DNA from: Leptolyngbyaceae cyanobacterium SM1_3_5
GTDB taxonomy: Bacteria > Cyanobacteriota > Cyanobacteriia > Elainellales > Elainellaceae
DNA length: 10,066 bases
Assembly (NCBI GenBank): GCA_012031475.1
Contig: JAAUTJ010000119.1
Coordinates: 1-10,066, forward strand
Reading direction: 5' to 3'
Shown: positions 1-7,969 of the stretch, piece by piece
Numbering within the stretch: the first letter of the stretch is position 1
Layout: every line of letters begins with the position of its first letter
Notes under the pieces: generated by a model
Told to the model about the DNA's origin: nothing
Databases searched by the model: none
The model's input: only the letters and a program-made list of their open reading frames with translations
Position numbers and translations under genes: made by a program

Positions 1-1352
1 TTTGGCTTGCCCGTTTGGGCAATGGTGAAGTGGGAATCAGCAGCGTGGTCAAAGGGACGCTGGGCTTCATGCCACCAGAGCAGCTTTTTAACCGAGAACT
101 GAGCGAAGCATCGGATCTTTACGGGTTGGGCATGACGCTGATTTGCCTGCTTTCCAACACCAAATCCAGCGAAATTGGCAATCTGGTCGATGTCACCTAC
201 CGCATCAACTTCAAGCAGTCGTTGCCCAAAGTGAACCCCCGCTGGATTTCCTGGCTGGAAAAAATGGTCGAACCCAAAGTGAGCGCTCGCTTTGCCAATG
301 CTGCGATCGCACTGGCGGAACTGCCAAAACAGCCGATCTATCTGCCCGAAGTGCTGCTCAGTCAGGCGGAAATCTCGCTGAAAGCCACTGCACCCCGGCA
401 AAAGCTGGGCGGTGTTGTATCGATCACCAATTTTGCGCCGGGGACTTGTCTGGAAGGTCGTTGGGAAGTAGCTGAGCATCCGGGTGATTTTCAGCCTGCT
501 GCACATCATCCCTGGATTGCGATCGAGCCGATGCAGTTTATCGGCAATCAAATCGAGTGCCACATCACGATCGACACCAGCAGGCTGATGGCTGGAAAGC
601 TTTATCGCCGCGAACTGCTGCTGCACAGCAACGCCGCCGATCGCAAACAATCACTGCTGCTGCAAGTGCAAACGCCTCCCTCACACCTGCCTGCCGGGGG
701 AATTCCGGTCAGCCTGCTGGCCTTGCTGTTTGTTGTCTCCCTCGTCCTCGCCTGGATTTTGACTTGGGGGGTGGTGATCGCCTGCACGGTTCCCTCGGTT
801 CCGGCGGGATTTGGCGCGATCGCAGGCGCAGCAGTGGGACTCGAAGTTGCGGCGTGGTTGCTGTCGGTGGCTGGGGCAACAGCGGGCGCAGTGGTTGGGT
901 CAACCGCAGGCGTGGCGGCAGGCTTGCTGGCGCTATTTATCGTTGCGACCGAAAATTTGTATGACTCAATGCCGATTGCGATCGCGGCTGCCCTGATTGG
1001 CAGTTTGGGCGGATTGGCGTTTGGCGGACTAGCAGGCGTCACTGCCGAACTATTTGCCCGCAGAAGCGGCAATCGCAGGTTGGCCGTGACCCTAACGCTG
1101 GTGACAGCAGCCGCAGCAGTCAGCGTCGGTTTGGTGCAGGCAGTCGGCTTTTCGCACCCGCTGCTGGTGGTGGGCGTGGCGGCAAGCTGGTTGCCCTTTG
1201 TGGCGATCGCCAGCTATTTGCCGCTGGCGCGGTTGCGCCTCGTGCAGGAGCAACAAACGGCTCGATCGCAATTCAACCTTGAAACCGAAGCTTTGTATAC
1301 AAGATTGCGCCGAGCGAGCAAAAAACCAGTCGTCAGGTTTCAAAATCACTGA
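1..1352 (+). CDS. Ser/Thr protein kinase with membrane-embedded C-terminus, 5' truncated by window edge
   Basis: C-terminal part of a eukaryotic-type (Hanks) Ser/Thr kinase that transfers phosphate from ATP to target proteins. The window opens inside the activation segment: GTLGFMPPEQL is the P+1/APE-like motif, SEASDLYGLGMTL is subdomain IX with its invariant Asp, and SARFANA carries the subdomain XI Arg. The ATP-binding lobe and HRD loop lie upstream. After the kinase comes a beta-rich segment of roughly 110 residues (about bases 360-690), then a Gly/Ala-rich hydrophobic region with several likely membrane spans (about bases 700-1240), and a short basic tail. The open frame runs from base 3. 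The first TTG at base 15 is internal, not a start. Bases 1-9 read FGL in another frame, so the DFG motif may be split by a one-base deletion near base 9. The stop overlaps that of the convergent downstream gene. The kinase call is firm; the target is unknown. Confidence 0.85.
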   Translation, partial: WLARLGNGEVGISSVVKGTLGFMPPEQLFNRELSEASDLYGLGMTLICLLSNTKSSEIGNLVDVTYRINFKQSLPKVNPRWISWLEKMVEPKVSARFANAAIALAELPKQPIYLPEVLLSQAEISLKATAPRQKLGGVVSITNFAPGTCLEGRWEVAEHPGDFQPAAHHPWIAIEPMQFIGNQIECHITIDTSRLMAGKLYRRELLLHSNAADRKQSLLLQVQTPPSHLPAGGIPVSLLALLFVVSLVLAWILTWGVVIACTVPSVPAGFGAIAGAAVGLEVAAWLLSVAGATAGAVVGSTAGVAAGLLALFIVATENLYDSMPIAIAAALIGSLGGLAFGGLAGVTAELFARRSGNRRLAVTLTLVTAAAAVSVGLVQAVGFSHPLLVVGVAASWLPFVAIASYLPLARLRLVQEQQTARSQFNLETEALYTRLRRASKKPVVRFQNH

Positions 1353-3370
1353 CCTTCTGGGGCGGCGAGGATGTCAACATCACCCATTAGGGTTGCCGCA
1401 TTTGCCAAGCTCAGCAGCGGGCCAGACTGCTCTTGGCCGTTGGTGGCAAGCTCGCTGTGGCAAAGATAAACCCGATCGCTGACTCTTGAGAGCAAATCTG
1501 CGACCTGCCGCTGCAATCGCTGCTGGTCAGCTTGCAGGCTGTCGGCGGCTGTCCAACTGCGACCCGACCACGATCGCAAAAAACAACGGTGCGCCAAACA
1601 ATGCGCCGCCTCCGGTCAGCCAAAAAGCCGAACCGACATCCAGCCAAAAGTGCCACCTGTGCTGCTGCCGATTGGTGCGGTACTGGTAAATTGTGGCGAT
1701 CGTCACGGCAGAACGATTGTCCAAACGGCGGACGGGAAACGGGTCAGCGGTCAGTGTTCCGTCACGCAGCAGACGAATGAACTGGCCGACCGAAATGGCA
1801 GCGGGTGGACGCGAATGGCTGTAGCGGTGCAGGCGATCGTCCACGTCCCAATAGTGCTGCGCGGTTTCCGTCAGTTCGCGCAGTGCAGCAATCTGGTCAA
1901 ACGGCAAATCGCCCTGAAAAATCGCTGAATGGCGCGATCGAGCAGAAACACAGGTGCGGGTCGATCGTGCTGCTGCGCGGCAATCCACTTGAGCAAGTCG
2001 CTATAAAGTTCAACGGCTTCAAAGCCCAAGCGATCCCAGCGCGGAAACGTCGTGGCGGGAAGCAGTTGCGGCGAATTAAGATCAATCTGAAAGCAGTAAT
2101 CCGTCAACAGTCCCGCCCGCACCGGATCGATCCGCGCCTGGGTGAGAATGACCAGCAGTTCGGCAATATCGTCGCGATCGAGCATCCGTCCCAAACCCGG
2201 ATAGACCAAGGCCATCAAACTCAGCAAAGCGCGAATCGGCGGTGAGGTAATCAGTGGTCGCTGGTCGCTGAGTGAATTGACCGTGATGCCGCGCCGCATG
2301 AGAATTTCGCGCAACGTGTAGCGAGCGATCGCATCCACACCCGCGCCAATCACGGCGATTTCGTGCGGCTGCACCTGACCCGATTCGATCGCTGAGGCAA
2401 TCACGGAAGCGGTTTGGCGGAGGAGTTGCGATCGCGAAGTCGTCTGAATCGATTGAATTTCAGTGGGCAAATCCGGCAGAAAAATCGGGTCGCTGATCCA
2501 TTCGCTGACGGCTGTTCCCCAGCGCGTTCCCAGACTGTTTGGTGCGGGCGGCAGGGCGATCGACTCACACCGATCGGCCAAACCTTGCAGATAGTCGGGA
2601 TCGGCTCCCAATCCGATGCGAATGCCGCCTTCCGGATTGAACGTGAAGGCTCCGGGCAGGCCAGAATCGAGCAGAAATTCAAACAGCGATCGCGCCACAG
2701 CGGGATATTCGTCCACATCGTCAGCTAGAACGGCGCGATACTGATTCCGCAAATGCTGCTGATAGGCCGGATGTGCGAGTAAGACGTGCCAGTAGAGATC
2801 GGTGATGATCCCGTAGGTGAGCAGGCCGCGATCGAGGCACCACGATCGCCACTGCATCAGCGCCTCGCCCATTGCCGCCCACAGATCCGGCGATTCTTCG
2901 TCATAGCCGTCTTGCAGCATGACCGGAATATCTTCGATCGCCACGCCTGCAAACGCCGCTAGCTGCATGATGTCGAGCGATCGCCGCACGATAAAATATT
3001 CGGAAATCGACTCTTGCCGCAAGAGGCCGCGATCGAGCCAGGGTTGCCAGAGTCGGGTGGCGAGTTCCTGCTCCGTTTCGGGGCGCAGCCGGAGGGGAAA
3101 CTGTACTTTTAGGTCAAGCTGCTGGGCGATCAGCGGCCAGAATAGCAGCACTTCGTCTTGGAAAAATCCCAGAGGAGTGCGCGAATCGATCCGGCCTGTG
3201 AACTGCGTTTCGATGCGATCGCACAGTTCCAAGCGGTTGTCGCCCGTTGCCGCAAACACGAGAAACGGTTTGGCATCTGGCGATTTGCCCCACTGCTGAA
3301 GCTGGTGCAGGAGGCTGGCAGTTTTGCCGCTTCGGGGCGATCCAACGATCCAAACGGAATTCAGTGACAC
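1346..3370 (-). CDS. UvrD/Rep (SF1)-like P-loop ATPase, cyanobacterial type, with two frameshifts
   Basis: About 674 residues once two one-base indels are corrected. From the GTG at 3370, residues 10-17 (GSPRSGKT) form a Walker A loop. ADDVDEY near residue 217 sits where Walker B (DExx) would be. HEIAVIGAG and the following GI, L and P.I..LL pattern resemble the C-terminal half of UvrD-type helicases. VTIATIYQYR occupies the place of the TiHkaKGLEw motif but lacks its KGLE core, so helicase activity may be degenerate. It could be a DNA repair or recombination ATPase of the AddB/RecB type; that is inference. The GTG is preferred because AGAGG lies 8 bases before it and translation begins directly with the P-loop strand; the frame stays open to 3454. 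Frameshift 1 is at A5 1917-1921 (one base short), frameshift 2 at A6 1578-1583 (one base long). Together they restore the original frame to the TGA at 1346. Confidence 0.72.
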
Positions 3371-3378
3371 AAAAATGG

Positions 3379-3383
3379 CCTCT
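3379..3383 (-). promoter_or_regulatory. Ribosome binding site deciding a GTG start
   Basis: The minus strand reads AGAGG, then 8 bases, then GTG (3370). This is a good Shine-Dalgarno match and spacing. It favours the GTG over the upstream in-frame start at 3454, whose extra N-terminus has no family-like features. Confidence 0.55.
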
Positions 3384-3535
3384 GAGTGAATTTGATATGA
3401 TTCTACGTATCCGATGTAACCAGACTGGCTCAGCATCGCGAACTGACACGGCATCCAGCTTGTTGAACGCTCTACACTGAAACAGGCTGATTCTATTTTA
3501 GAAACCCCGATTAAGCTGGCTGTCTAATCGCAACT

Positions 3536-4915
3536 ATGCAACCTTCTGTTTTCACCAAACTGCTCAACTCCCTCCGCGCTGCGAACGAGTGGTATCTCAA
3601 AACGCCAGAGCGATCGCTGGATGAAGCCTATCAAGCCGTCCAAAACATCAAAGCGCTGGAAAATGCCCACTTCAACGGCAACAAAATTGCGCCCAACTCG
3701 ACCTACAGCCGCAGCGCCTACGCCCTGATCGCATCGGAACTCAAGGGATATCTGAAAACGGCAAGAATGCGGTTGACCGAGTTTCGCTACAGCCGATCGA
3801 TGCTGCGATTGTCCAACCAGCGGATCACCGAAGTTCAAATCGAAGAAGCCTCACCGGATAATCCAACGATCAGCGTGATCGATCAGCCTGCGCTTGTCCT
3901 CAAAAAGCTGAAGGTGATTGACGAAGTGCTGGCGCGATATAACCATACGCCGGATGCGCTCGGTCGGCCTGCCCCGATCGTTCCCTACTCGGAACAGCCT
4001 GCGCTCAGCGTTGCACCGCCTGCCCGTGCCCGTCCGCCCGTTGCCCGCCCGTCCATTGCCTATCGCGACCCGATGCGCCGCCCCGACCCGGCTGAGCCGA
4101 GTGACGAAAAAAAATTGATTGCGGACAAAACTGGAGTTTTGCCGCGATCGATTTTGAACACGGTCGATCGAATCAAGCGCGATCTTGACCCGGAATCAGA
4201 GATCGAGATGGTCGAAAACTTCCGCAACACCAAAGCGCGGACGATGATTTCGATTCGCTTTATTTTGCTGCTGATTGTGATTCCGCTGTTGATGCAGCAG
4301 GTGTCAAAGTATTTTGTGGTGGGGCCGATCGTCGATCATTTCCGTAGCGGTGAACAGGTCGAAGTCTTCCTCAACCCTGAAATGGAAGAAGAAGCGTTTA
4401 GGCAGTTGCGATCGTATGAGGAACATTTGCGCTTTCAAGGATTAGTCGGCAAAGAAGTTTTAACATCCGAACAAATCGAAACGCGGCTGGCCGAAAAAGC
4501 CGAAGAAATCCAATCAGAATATCGCGAAGAAAGTTCAGGCGCAATCAAAAACGTCTTTTCAGATATTTTTGCCGTTTGCGCGTTTGCCTTAATTTTGACA
4601 AACAGCAAGCGCGAGATTGCCACGCTCAAAACTTTTGTGGATGAAACGGTTTACGGCCTCAGCGACAGCGCCAAAGCGTTCATCATTATTTTGCTGACTG
4701 ATACGTTCGTTGGCTTTCATTCGACGCACGGCTGGGAAGTGCTGCTCGAAGGTGCCTCGCATCACTTTGGCTTACCTTCCAATCGCGACTTTGTTTTTCT
4801 GTTTATCGCCACATTTCCAGTTTTGCTCGACACGATTTTTAAATACTGGATCTTCCGCTATCTCAACCGGATTTCGCCTTCTGCCGTCGCCACCTACCGC
4901 AACATGAACGAATAG
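3536..4915 (+). CDS. pxcA: Proton extrusion protein PxcA (CemA family)
   Basis: 459-residue homologue of cyanobacterial PxcA (formerly CotA/PcxA) and chloroplast CemA, inner-membrane proteins needed for light-induced proton extrusion and, indirectly, inorganic carbon uptake. The N-terminal soluble domain (about residues 1-150, starting MQPSVFTKLLNSL) is the extension cyanobacterial PxcA has over plastid CemA. A Pro/Arg/Ala-rich linker follows (about 155-195). The CemA domain begins near KTGVLPRSIL. Likely membrane spans lie near residues 237-262, 340-357, 380-400 and 418-440, with a Glu-rich segment between the first two. The C-terminus (FKYWIFRYLNRISPSAVATY) is typical of the family. The frame is intact, unlike several neighbours. 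The ATG has no clear Shine-Dalgarno, but the N-terminal sequence fits family starts. It is divergent from the ATPase gene (165 bp apart) and convergent with menF. Confidence 0.95.
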   Translation: MQPSVFTKLLNSLRAANEWYLKTPERSLDEAYQAVQNIKALENAHFNGNKIAPNSTYSRSAYALIASELKGYLKTARMRLTEFRYSRSMLRLSNQRITEVQIEEASPDNPTISVIDQPALVLKKLKVIDEVLARYNHTPDALGRPAPIVPYSEQPALSVAPPARARPPVARPSIAYRDPMRRPDPAEPSDEKKLIADKTGVLPRSILNTVDRIKRDLDPESEIEMVENFRNTKARTMISIRFILLLIVIPLLMQQVSKYFVVGPIVDHFRSGEQVEVFLNPEMEEEAFRQLRSYEEHLRFQGLVGKEVLTSEQIETRLAEKAEEIQSEYREESSGAIKNVFSDIFAVCAFALILTNSKREIATLKTFVDETVYGLSDSAKAFIIILLTDTFVGFHSTHGWEVLLEGASHHFGLPSNRDFVFLFIATFPVLLDTIFKYWIFRYLNRISPSAVATYRNMNE

Positions 4916-4925
4916 AATGTATCGA

Positions 4926-4947
4926 TCGAATCTGCTTTTCAGATCGA
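4926..4947. terminator. Hairpin between convergent pxcA and menF
   Basis: ATCTG (4930-4934), loop CTTTT, CAGAT (4940-4944), extended by TCG/CGA across one bulged A, gives an eight-pair stem. It fills the 33-bp gap between the two convergent stop codons and could stop transcription from both sides. No T-tract follows on either strand, so intrinsic termination is not assured. Confidence 0.35.
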
Positions 4948-4948
4948 A

Positions 4949-6324
4949 CTAAACCAGCGCTTGCAAGAGCGGTTGCAGTTTTAGTTTGACTTCGGCCAGT
5001 TCGCGATCGGGATTTGACCCCGCCACAATTCCGGCTCCGGCATACAGCCGCGCTCGATCGCCTTGCAGCAGTGCCGATCGAATCCCGACGATAAACTCCG
5101 CGTTGCCTGTCGGGTCGATCCAGCCCAACGGCGCAGCGTAGTGTTCTCGCTCAAAGGTTTCGAGGGCGCGAATTTGCTGACGGGCGATTTTGCTGGGCAG
5201 TCCGGCGACAGCGGGCGTGGGGTGCAGTTGGGCAACCAGATCGATCGGGTGGAGATGTGAGGGCAAAATAGTTTGGATGGGCGTGTGCAAGTGCTGCAAG
5301 TGCGGCAGCTTCAGCAGCGTCGGCTCAGTCGCGCAGTCGGGCGCAAGGCCAAGCTGGAGGAGTCGATCGCAGATAAATTCCGCCACAAGCTGATGCTCCC
5401 GCCGCTCTTTTGGACTGTCGAACAGTTCTTGACCCAAGGCGGCATCGGTGGCGATCGAACTGCCCCGCGCTGCCGATCCTGCCAAGGCATCCGTGTAGAG
5501 CCAGCGCGAACCGCCGTTTTGCTGCACACTCAGCAACCGTTCAGGACTTGCGCCGATGAAGTGGCCGTTGCGGGTGCGCGTGGCGAAAACGTGGCAGTGC
5601 GGATGCTGCTGGCGGAGGCGATCGACGGTCTGCAAAACCTGGAACGAATGCCGCGCCGACACATCCACCGCCAGCGCCAAGACCAGCTTTTCGATCTGCC
5701 GCTGTTCGATCAGCTTCAGGGCGGAAACGACCGCAGGCCGAAACCGGATTCACCTCGCGCAATTTGCCGATCGATCGATCGTAAATTCGGCCACTGAATC
5801 AAATGCGCCGATCGCATTGCCTGTAGCTGCTGCCAAGCAAGTTCGCGCTCGGCTAGCGTTGCGTTCAGCGGTAGATTGAATGTGGCGATCGATCGATCGC
5901 CTTCGCGCACAATTTGCCACTGTGGAAGATAGGCAAAAGCGGGCGCGTGAATTGCCTGATCAAAAAAAGTAAATTGACAGAAAAAACGAGGGGCGGCGTT
6001 ATCAGTTGAGTGAATCAATTGTTGAGTGGTAAAGTTGCGGACTTGCTGAAAGCGATCGCGGTCAAACGCTCCAGAAGTGACTTGACCGCCTGCTGCGATC
6101 GCCGTGTCTGCAAATTTTTTTTCTAAATAAAAATAAGGCTGATCGCAATCCATCAGCACTGATAACACCGCAAGCGGATCAACATTACCGAGGTCGATTC
6201 CAATGCTAATAATTGAATCGCGGCAGGAAGCGGCGGCTGCAAGCTGACATTGCTGCTGGTTAAGAAATTGGAAGAAGTCTTGACAATCTTGAAAACAATC
6301 AAGGCGATCGAACAAAACTGGCAT
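4949..6324 (-). CDS. menF: Isochorismate synthase MenF, one frameshift
   Basis: Converts chorismate to isochorismate, the first committed step of phylloquinone (menaquinone-type) synthesis, in the cytoplasm with Mg2+. The chorismate-binding fold is clear: EKLVLALAVDV holds the Lys expected as general base (codon 5687-5689); GASPERLL holds a conserved Glu (codon 5540-5542); LHPTPAVAGLP, REHQLVAEF and the C-terminal YAGAGIVAGSNPDRELAEVK supply substrate and metal contacts. The N-terminal part (YFYLEKKFADTAIAAG, PRFFCQFTFFD) matches cyanobacterial MenF. Length is about 459 residues from the ATG at 6324 after correction. The frame stays open to a GTG at 6396, which would add 24 residues. The frameshift is near 5738-5743: adding one base in the AAA run restores GFRPAVVSALKLIEQ without loss. 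It is divergent from menA and convergent with pxcA. Confidence 0.9.
5884..5901. repeat. 18-bp perfect palindrome of GATC units inside menF
   Basis: GGCGATCGATCGATCGCC is self-complementary and is an expanded form of the HIP1 core. A related run, CGATCGATCGATCG, lies at 5768-5781, and GGCGATCGATCGCC at 9315-9328. All are inside coding sequence. They are probably sites of the HIP1/CGATCG-type modification and mutation bias typical of cyanobacteria. Confidence 0.5.
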
Positions 6325-6444
6325 AGCGGCAATTGAATCGAAGGGCTGAACCGGGAGTTGCTCCCACGCAAAACCAACCTTCTCTACAGGTAACACACTT
6401 GCGCGAACCTCGGTTCGGTTGCTGCCGCCCGGATTGCAAATTAG

Positions 6445-6472
6445 TTTACAAGTTTTTACGGTTTTTTACGGT
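6445..6472 (+). promoter_or_regulatory. Candidate HLR1 (RpaB-type) site: three phased TTTAC repeats
   Basis: TTTACAAG (6445-6452), TTTACGGT (6455-6462) and TTTACGGT (6465-6472) are separated by exactly two T residues, giving a 10-bp period. The known HLR1 element bound by the cyanobacterial response regulator RpaB is two 8-bp (G/T)TTACA(T/A)(T/A) repeats with a 2-bp spacer. The geometry matches, while the sixth base is A in only the first copy. It sits about 120 bp before the menF ATG and 106 bp before the menA ATG, in their shared divergent region. A nearby inverted repeat, CGAACC-TC-GGTTCG (6404-6417), lies on the menF side. Confidence 0.45.
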
Positions 6473-6578
6473 TTGGCAGCAATGGCGATCGCTTCTGGGA
6501 AAATATTCAGATGCGACTCGCTCAAAACCGAGCATCGCTGACTTTGTGGCACTTCGGATTCACCCTTCTCGCGACAGA

Positions 6579-7474
6579 ATGACCACCAATACTCTTCAAT
6601 ATCCTCCTATCAAGCTGTGGCTTGCGGCGATCAAACCGCCGATGTATAGCGTTGCAATTATGCCGATTTGGTTAGGAACGGCGATCGCTTATGCCGAAAC
6701 AAAATCGCTGCACACCGGAATCTTTTCGATTTTTCTGCTGTCAGCCATTTTGATTTTGGCCTGGGAAAATTTACACAATGATCTATTTGATTCGGAAACC
6801 GGAATTGATCAAAATAAGCATCACTCGGTTGTCAATTTAACAGGCAACAAAGCCCTGGTTTTTTGGCTGGGGAATCTCTGCTTGAGCTTGGGAATCGCGG
6901 GCATTTTGGCGATCGCTGGTGGCAGCAAGACTTCACAATTCTCGGCTTAATTGCGCTCTGCTGTCTGCTCGGCTATCTCTATCAAGCACCGCCGTTTCGC
7001 TTGGGCTATCAGGGTTTGGGCGAAATTCTGTGCTTCTTCAGCTTTGGGCCGTTAGCCGTCGAAGCCGCTTACTACAGCCAAACGCAGGCTTGGTCGCTCA
7101 CCAGTTTGCTCGCCTCTGTCATTCTGGGCGTGAGTACAAGCTTGATTTTGTTTTGCTCACATTTTCATCAGGTCAAAGACGATTTGGCGGCAGGAAAGCG
7201 ATCGCCCATTGTCCGCCTCGGCACAAAGCGATCGGCTCAGCTTTTGCCCTGGCTATGCGGCAGCATTTTTGTCCTACCGCTAATTGGCGTGGCGCTGCAC
7301 TGGTTTCCGGTTTGGACGCTGCTCAGCTTCGCGGGTTTGCCTGCGGCAATTAAGCTTTGTCGGCATGTCGGAGCTAATTACAATCAGCCCGATCGCGTCA
7401 ACAACTGCAAATTCATTGCCGTCTCGCTGCATTTTTGGAGCGGACTGCTGTTGGGACTCGGCTTTATGCTGTAG
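6579..7474 (+). CDS. menA: MenA, 1,4-dihydroxy-2-naphthoate phytyltransferase, one frameshift
   Basis: Integral membrane prenyltransferase (UbiA superfamily) that attaches the phytyl chain to 1,4-dihydroxy-2-naphthoate in phylloquinone synthesis. The first Asp-rich motif is ENLHNDLFDSETGID (Asp 68, 71 and 77), the second HFHQVKDDLAAGKRSP (about Asp 201-202). Together they bind the Mg-diphosphate of the prenyl donor. YQAPPFRLGYQGLGE and FGPLAVEAAYYSQTQ are family hallmarks of plant/cyanobacterial MenA. Hydrophobic segments run throughout, and the corrected length of about 298 residues is normal. The ATG at 6579 starts MTTNTLQYPPIKLWL, a normal N-terminus; no strong Shine-Dalgarno is visible. 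The frameshift lies near 6917-6920: one extra G in GCTGGTGG gives AIAGWQQDFTILGL and continuous homology. menA follows menF divergently. No menC or menE follows, so those genes must lie elsewhere. Confidence 0.92.
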
Positions 7475-7477
7475 GCA

Positions 7478-7543
7478 AGGCAGAAGGCAGGAGGCTCGAC
7501 CCAACCTCGTACAGACGCGAGATCTCGCGTCTCTCTTCTGCCT
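7478..7543. repeat. Nested palindrome: dispersed-repeat-like hairpin after menA
   Basis: A perfect 20-bp palindrome, AGACGCGAGA/TCTCGCGTCT (7513-7532), lies inside a 9-bp outer inverted repeat, AGGCAGAAG (7478-7486) and CTTCTGCCT (7535-7543). The GTACAGACGCGA...TCGCGTCTCT core resembles short palindromic repeats dispersed through many filamentous cyanobacterial genomes; this is from memory, not searched. It fills the gap between menA and the convergent small gene, and its outer arm overlaps that gene's stop codon. It may also terminate transcription in both directions. Confidence 0.6.
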
Positions 7544-7822
7544 CAATCAATCCGCTCTAGCTGCCACAAAATCTGATTGCCTTCTCGCCGCACTCGCGAG
7601 ACGACCCAGTTGCGCCAAACCCAGTTATCGCCGCGACTGGTGACGGCGCTGGCGTTGACATCCATCAGATCGGCCAGTTCGGAACTGGTGATCAAATAGC
7701 CGCGTGTGGCAACCTCGTCGGCCATGTGCAGCGTATCGACGGTGTTGCGGAGTTGTGCCACTCGGACTCGCGGCAATTATCCGAGTCAACTGTGGAAGCG
7801 GGAGAACTGAATCGTCTACCAT
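7543..7822 (-). CDS. Conserved-looking small protein with HTH-like segment, probable frameshift
   Basis: About 92 residues if one extra base is removed near 7768-7776. The N-terminal part (MVDDSVLPLPQLTRIIA) then joins RVRVAQLRNTVDTLHMADEVATRG. ITSSELADLMDVNASAVTSR reads like a helix-turn-helix core (helix, turn, recognition helix), followed by a WVWRNWVVSRVRREGNQILW strand region that could be a wing. That suggests a small DNA-binding protein, but I do not recognise a named family. Shortening the CC pair at 7772-7773 by one base removes the shift. Alternatively the gene simply starts at the TTG at 7776 and gives a 77-residue protein. No clear Shine-Dalgarno precedes either start. It is convergent with menA. 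Confidence 0.55.
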
Positions 7823-7837
7823 CGCTGAGCAAAGATA

Positions 7838-7969
7838 ATGAAGTTTAAGCGGCTCAATATTTTGAATATTCTGCGGTCTGTTTCTGAGATTGTACCGTTT
7901 GCGACGAAAATCAGCGATGATTTAAGAAAATATCAAATGCGTGAATCTTGCGATCGCCCCCACAAATGA
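7838..7969 (+). CDS. Possible 43-residue small ORF, unrecognised
   Basis: ATG at 7838 to TGA at 7967-7969. It starts MKFKRLNILNILRSVSEIV and ends MRESCDRPHK. The sequence reads like a basic, helical small protein (PFATKISDDLRKYQ), but there is no domain to recognise. It occupies much of the 280-bp gap between the small minus-strand gene and the cation exporter. Its start lies only 15 bp from the ATG at 7822 of the divergent gene, leaving little room for two promoters. Upstream GAGCAAAG is a weak Shine-Dalgarno at best. An AATATT-TTG-AATATT inverted repeat (7856-7870) lies within it. It may be a chance ORF. Confidence 0.25.
   Translation: MKFKRLNILNILRSVSEIVPFATKISDDLRKYQMRESCDRPHK

Noticed and set aside
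602..1072. 156-codon minus-strand open frame opposite the kinase tail
   Set aside because: It mirrors the Gly/Ala-rich membrane segment; the product is low-complexity Ala/Pro/Thr with no domain, as expected of an antisense shadow in G+C-rich coding DNA.
1805..2245. 146-codon plus-strand open frame inside the UvrD-like gene
   Set aside because: The opposite strand carries continuous family-like protein sequence; this frame gives an unstructured Arg/Gln-rich product.
3443..3499. Sigma-70 promoter for pxcA (CTGACA or TTGAAC with TACACT or TATTTT)
   Set aside because: No pair has acceptable -35/-10 spacing together with good matches, so I do not annotate a promoter.
5273..5797. 174-codon plus-strand open frame opposite menF
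   Set aside because: The minus strand encodes conserved isochorismate synthase motifs here; the plus frame is a shadow.
6325..6396. Longer menF start at the GTG at 6396
   Set aside because: The additional 24 residues show no family pattern and the GTG lacks a Shine-Dalgarno; the ATG at 6324 fits better, though it too has no strong ribosome site, so this is not settled.
6333..6578. N-terminal extension of menA back to 6333
   Set aside because: The frame is open but the extra residues are Arg-rich with no MenA similarity and overlap the menF start and the repeat site; MTTNTLQYPPIKLWL at 6579 is a normal MenA start.
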